From NCBI GenBank assembly GCA_910583835.1, contig CAJTYM010000029.1, positions 1-52,155 on the forward strand: a DNA stretch of 52,155 nucleotides, read 5' to 3'. Every line of letters starts with the position of its first letter. Position 1 is the first letter of the stretch. This DNA comes from an uncultured Lachnospiraceae bacterium (GTDB taxonomy: Bacteria > Bacillota > Clostridia > Lachnospirales > Lachnospiraceae). Of this stretch, positions 52,101 to 52,155 are shown piece after piece. The notes under the pieces are model-generated. The model ran no database searches. It saw only the letters and a list, made by a program, of their open reading frames with translations, and was not told the origin of the DNA. The translations under genes and the position numbers were made by a program.

Positions 52101-52155
52101 GGAGGCTGTAAAAAATCTTGTGTCTATGAACTTTAGACTTTCCTGATAAGAATTA
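52101..52155 (+). mobile_element. End of a second IS256-family element
   Basis: The last 55 bases begin GGAGGCTGTAAAAAATCTTG and reach CTGATAAGAATTA, similar in order to the 5' end at the left edge of the window (GTGTAAATAAGTTTT, TAAGAATTA). The transposase lies beyond the window on the plus strand. Confidence 0.6.

Noticed and set aside
1..52155. tRNA or rRNA genes
   Set aside because: I found no cloverleaf with the expected GGTTCGA-type arm and no rRNA-like stretch in the gaps.

Overview
The window reads as chromosome of a spore-forming, Gram-positive Clostridia of Lachnospiraceae type. The evidence is a complete spoIIIA operon (spoIIIAA to spoIIIAH), spoIVA, strong AGGAGG ribosome binding sites, sigma-A promoters of TTGACA/TATAAT form, BspA-like surface proteins and a large multidomain GH30 glycosidase. 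Nearly all genes to about 48 kb are on the minus strand; the right end runs on the plus strand. Both edges lie in IS256-family elements that point outward.

Left part (0-10 kb): a truncated IS256 transposase; a shattered Rpn/PD-(D/E)XK gene carrying an internal inversion and small palindromic insertions; a kinase, nucleotidyltransferase and galE set that fits salvage of N-acetylhexosamines to UDP-sugars; a MITE-like element; the housekeeping run nrdR, yqeG, zinc-ribbon protein, rpiB, efp; a decayed AAA ATPase/partner pair; an Uma2-type nuclease; and two copies of a structured dispersed repeat.

Middle (10-31 kb): spoIIIA operon, rpsU, alaS with a 48-residue membrane peptide gene in front, a third copy of the dispersed repeat, a metallo-beta-lactamase-fold hydrolase, a BspA-like protein with a transglutaminase-like core, spoIVA, a chemoreceptor, an ECF sigma factor with a DUF4179 anti-sigma-like partner, and a TetR/ABC ATPase/FtsX-type permease operon.

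Right, accessory part (31-52 kb): an AT-rich toxin-antitoxin-like pair (Phd-like antitoxin, HicA-like toxin) with its own consensus promoter; a GH30 giant followed closely by a lipoprotein, two ABC-2-type permeases and an ATPase; then a block in which a small secreted peptide, three tandem paralogous lipoproteins (two with duplicated promoters), two tandem paralogous MacB-topology permeases, an ATPase and a third permease are read in one direction. Divergent from it are a PadR regulator, a HAAS/DUF1700-like membrane protein and a second small secreted protein, then a membrane-anchored protein with four PPC-like repeats of about 105 residues. The 41-50 kb block is the best candidate for an undescribed system: it looks like a secreted-peptide (possibly antimicrobial or signalling) locus with lipoprotein and ABC-transporter immunity/sensing parts and a divergent PadR/HAAS control unit. 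This functional reading is inference; the gene content and layout are visible in the sequence.
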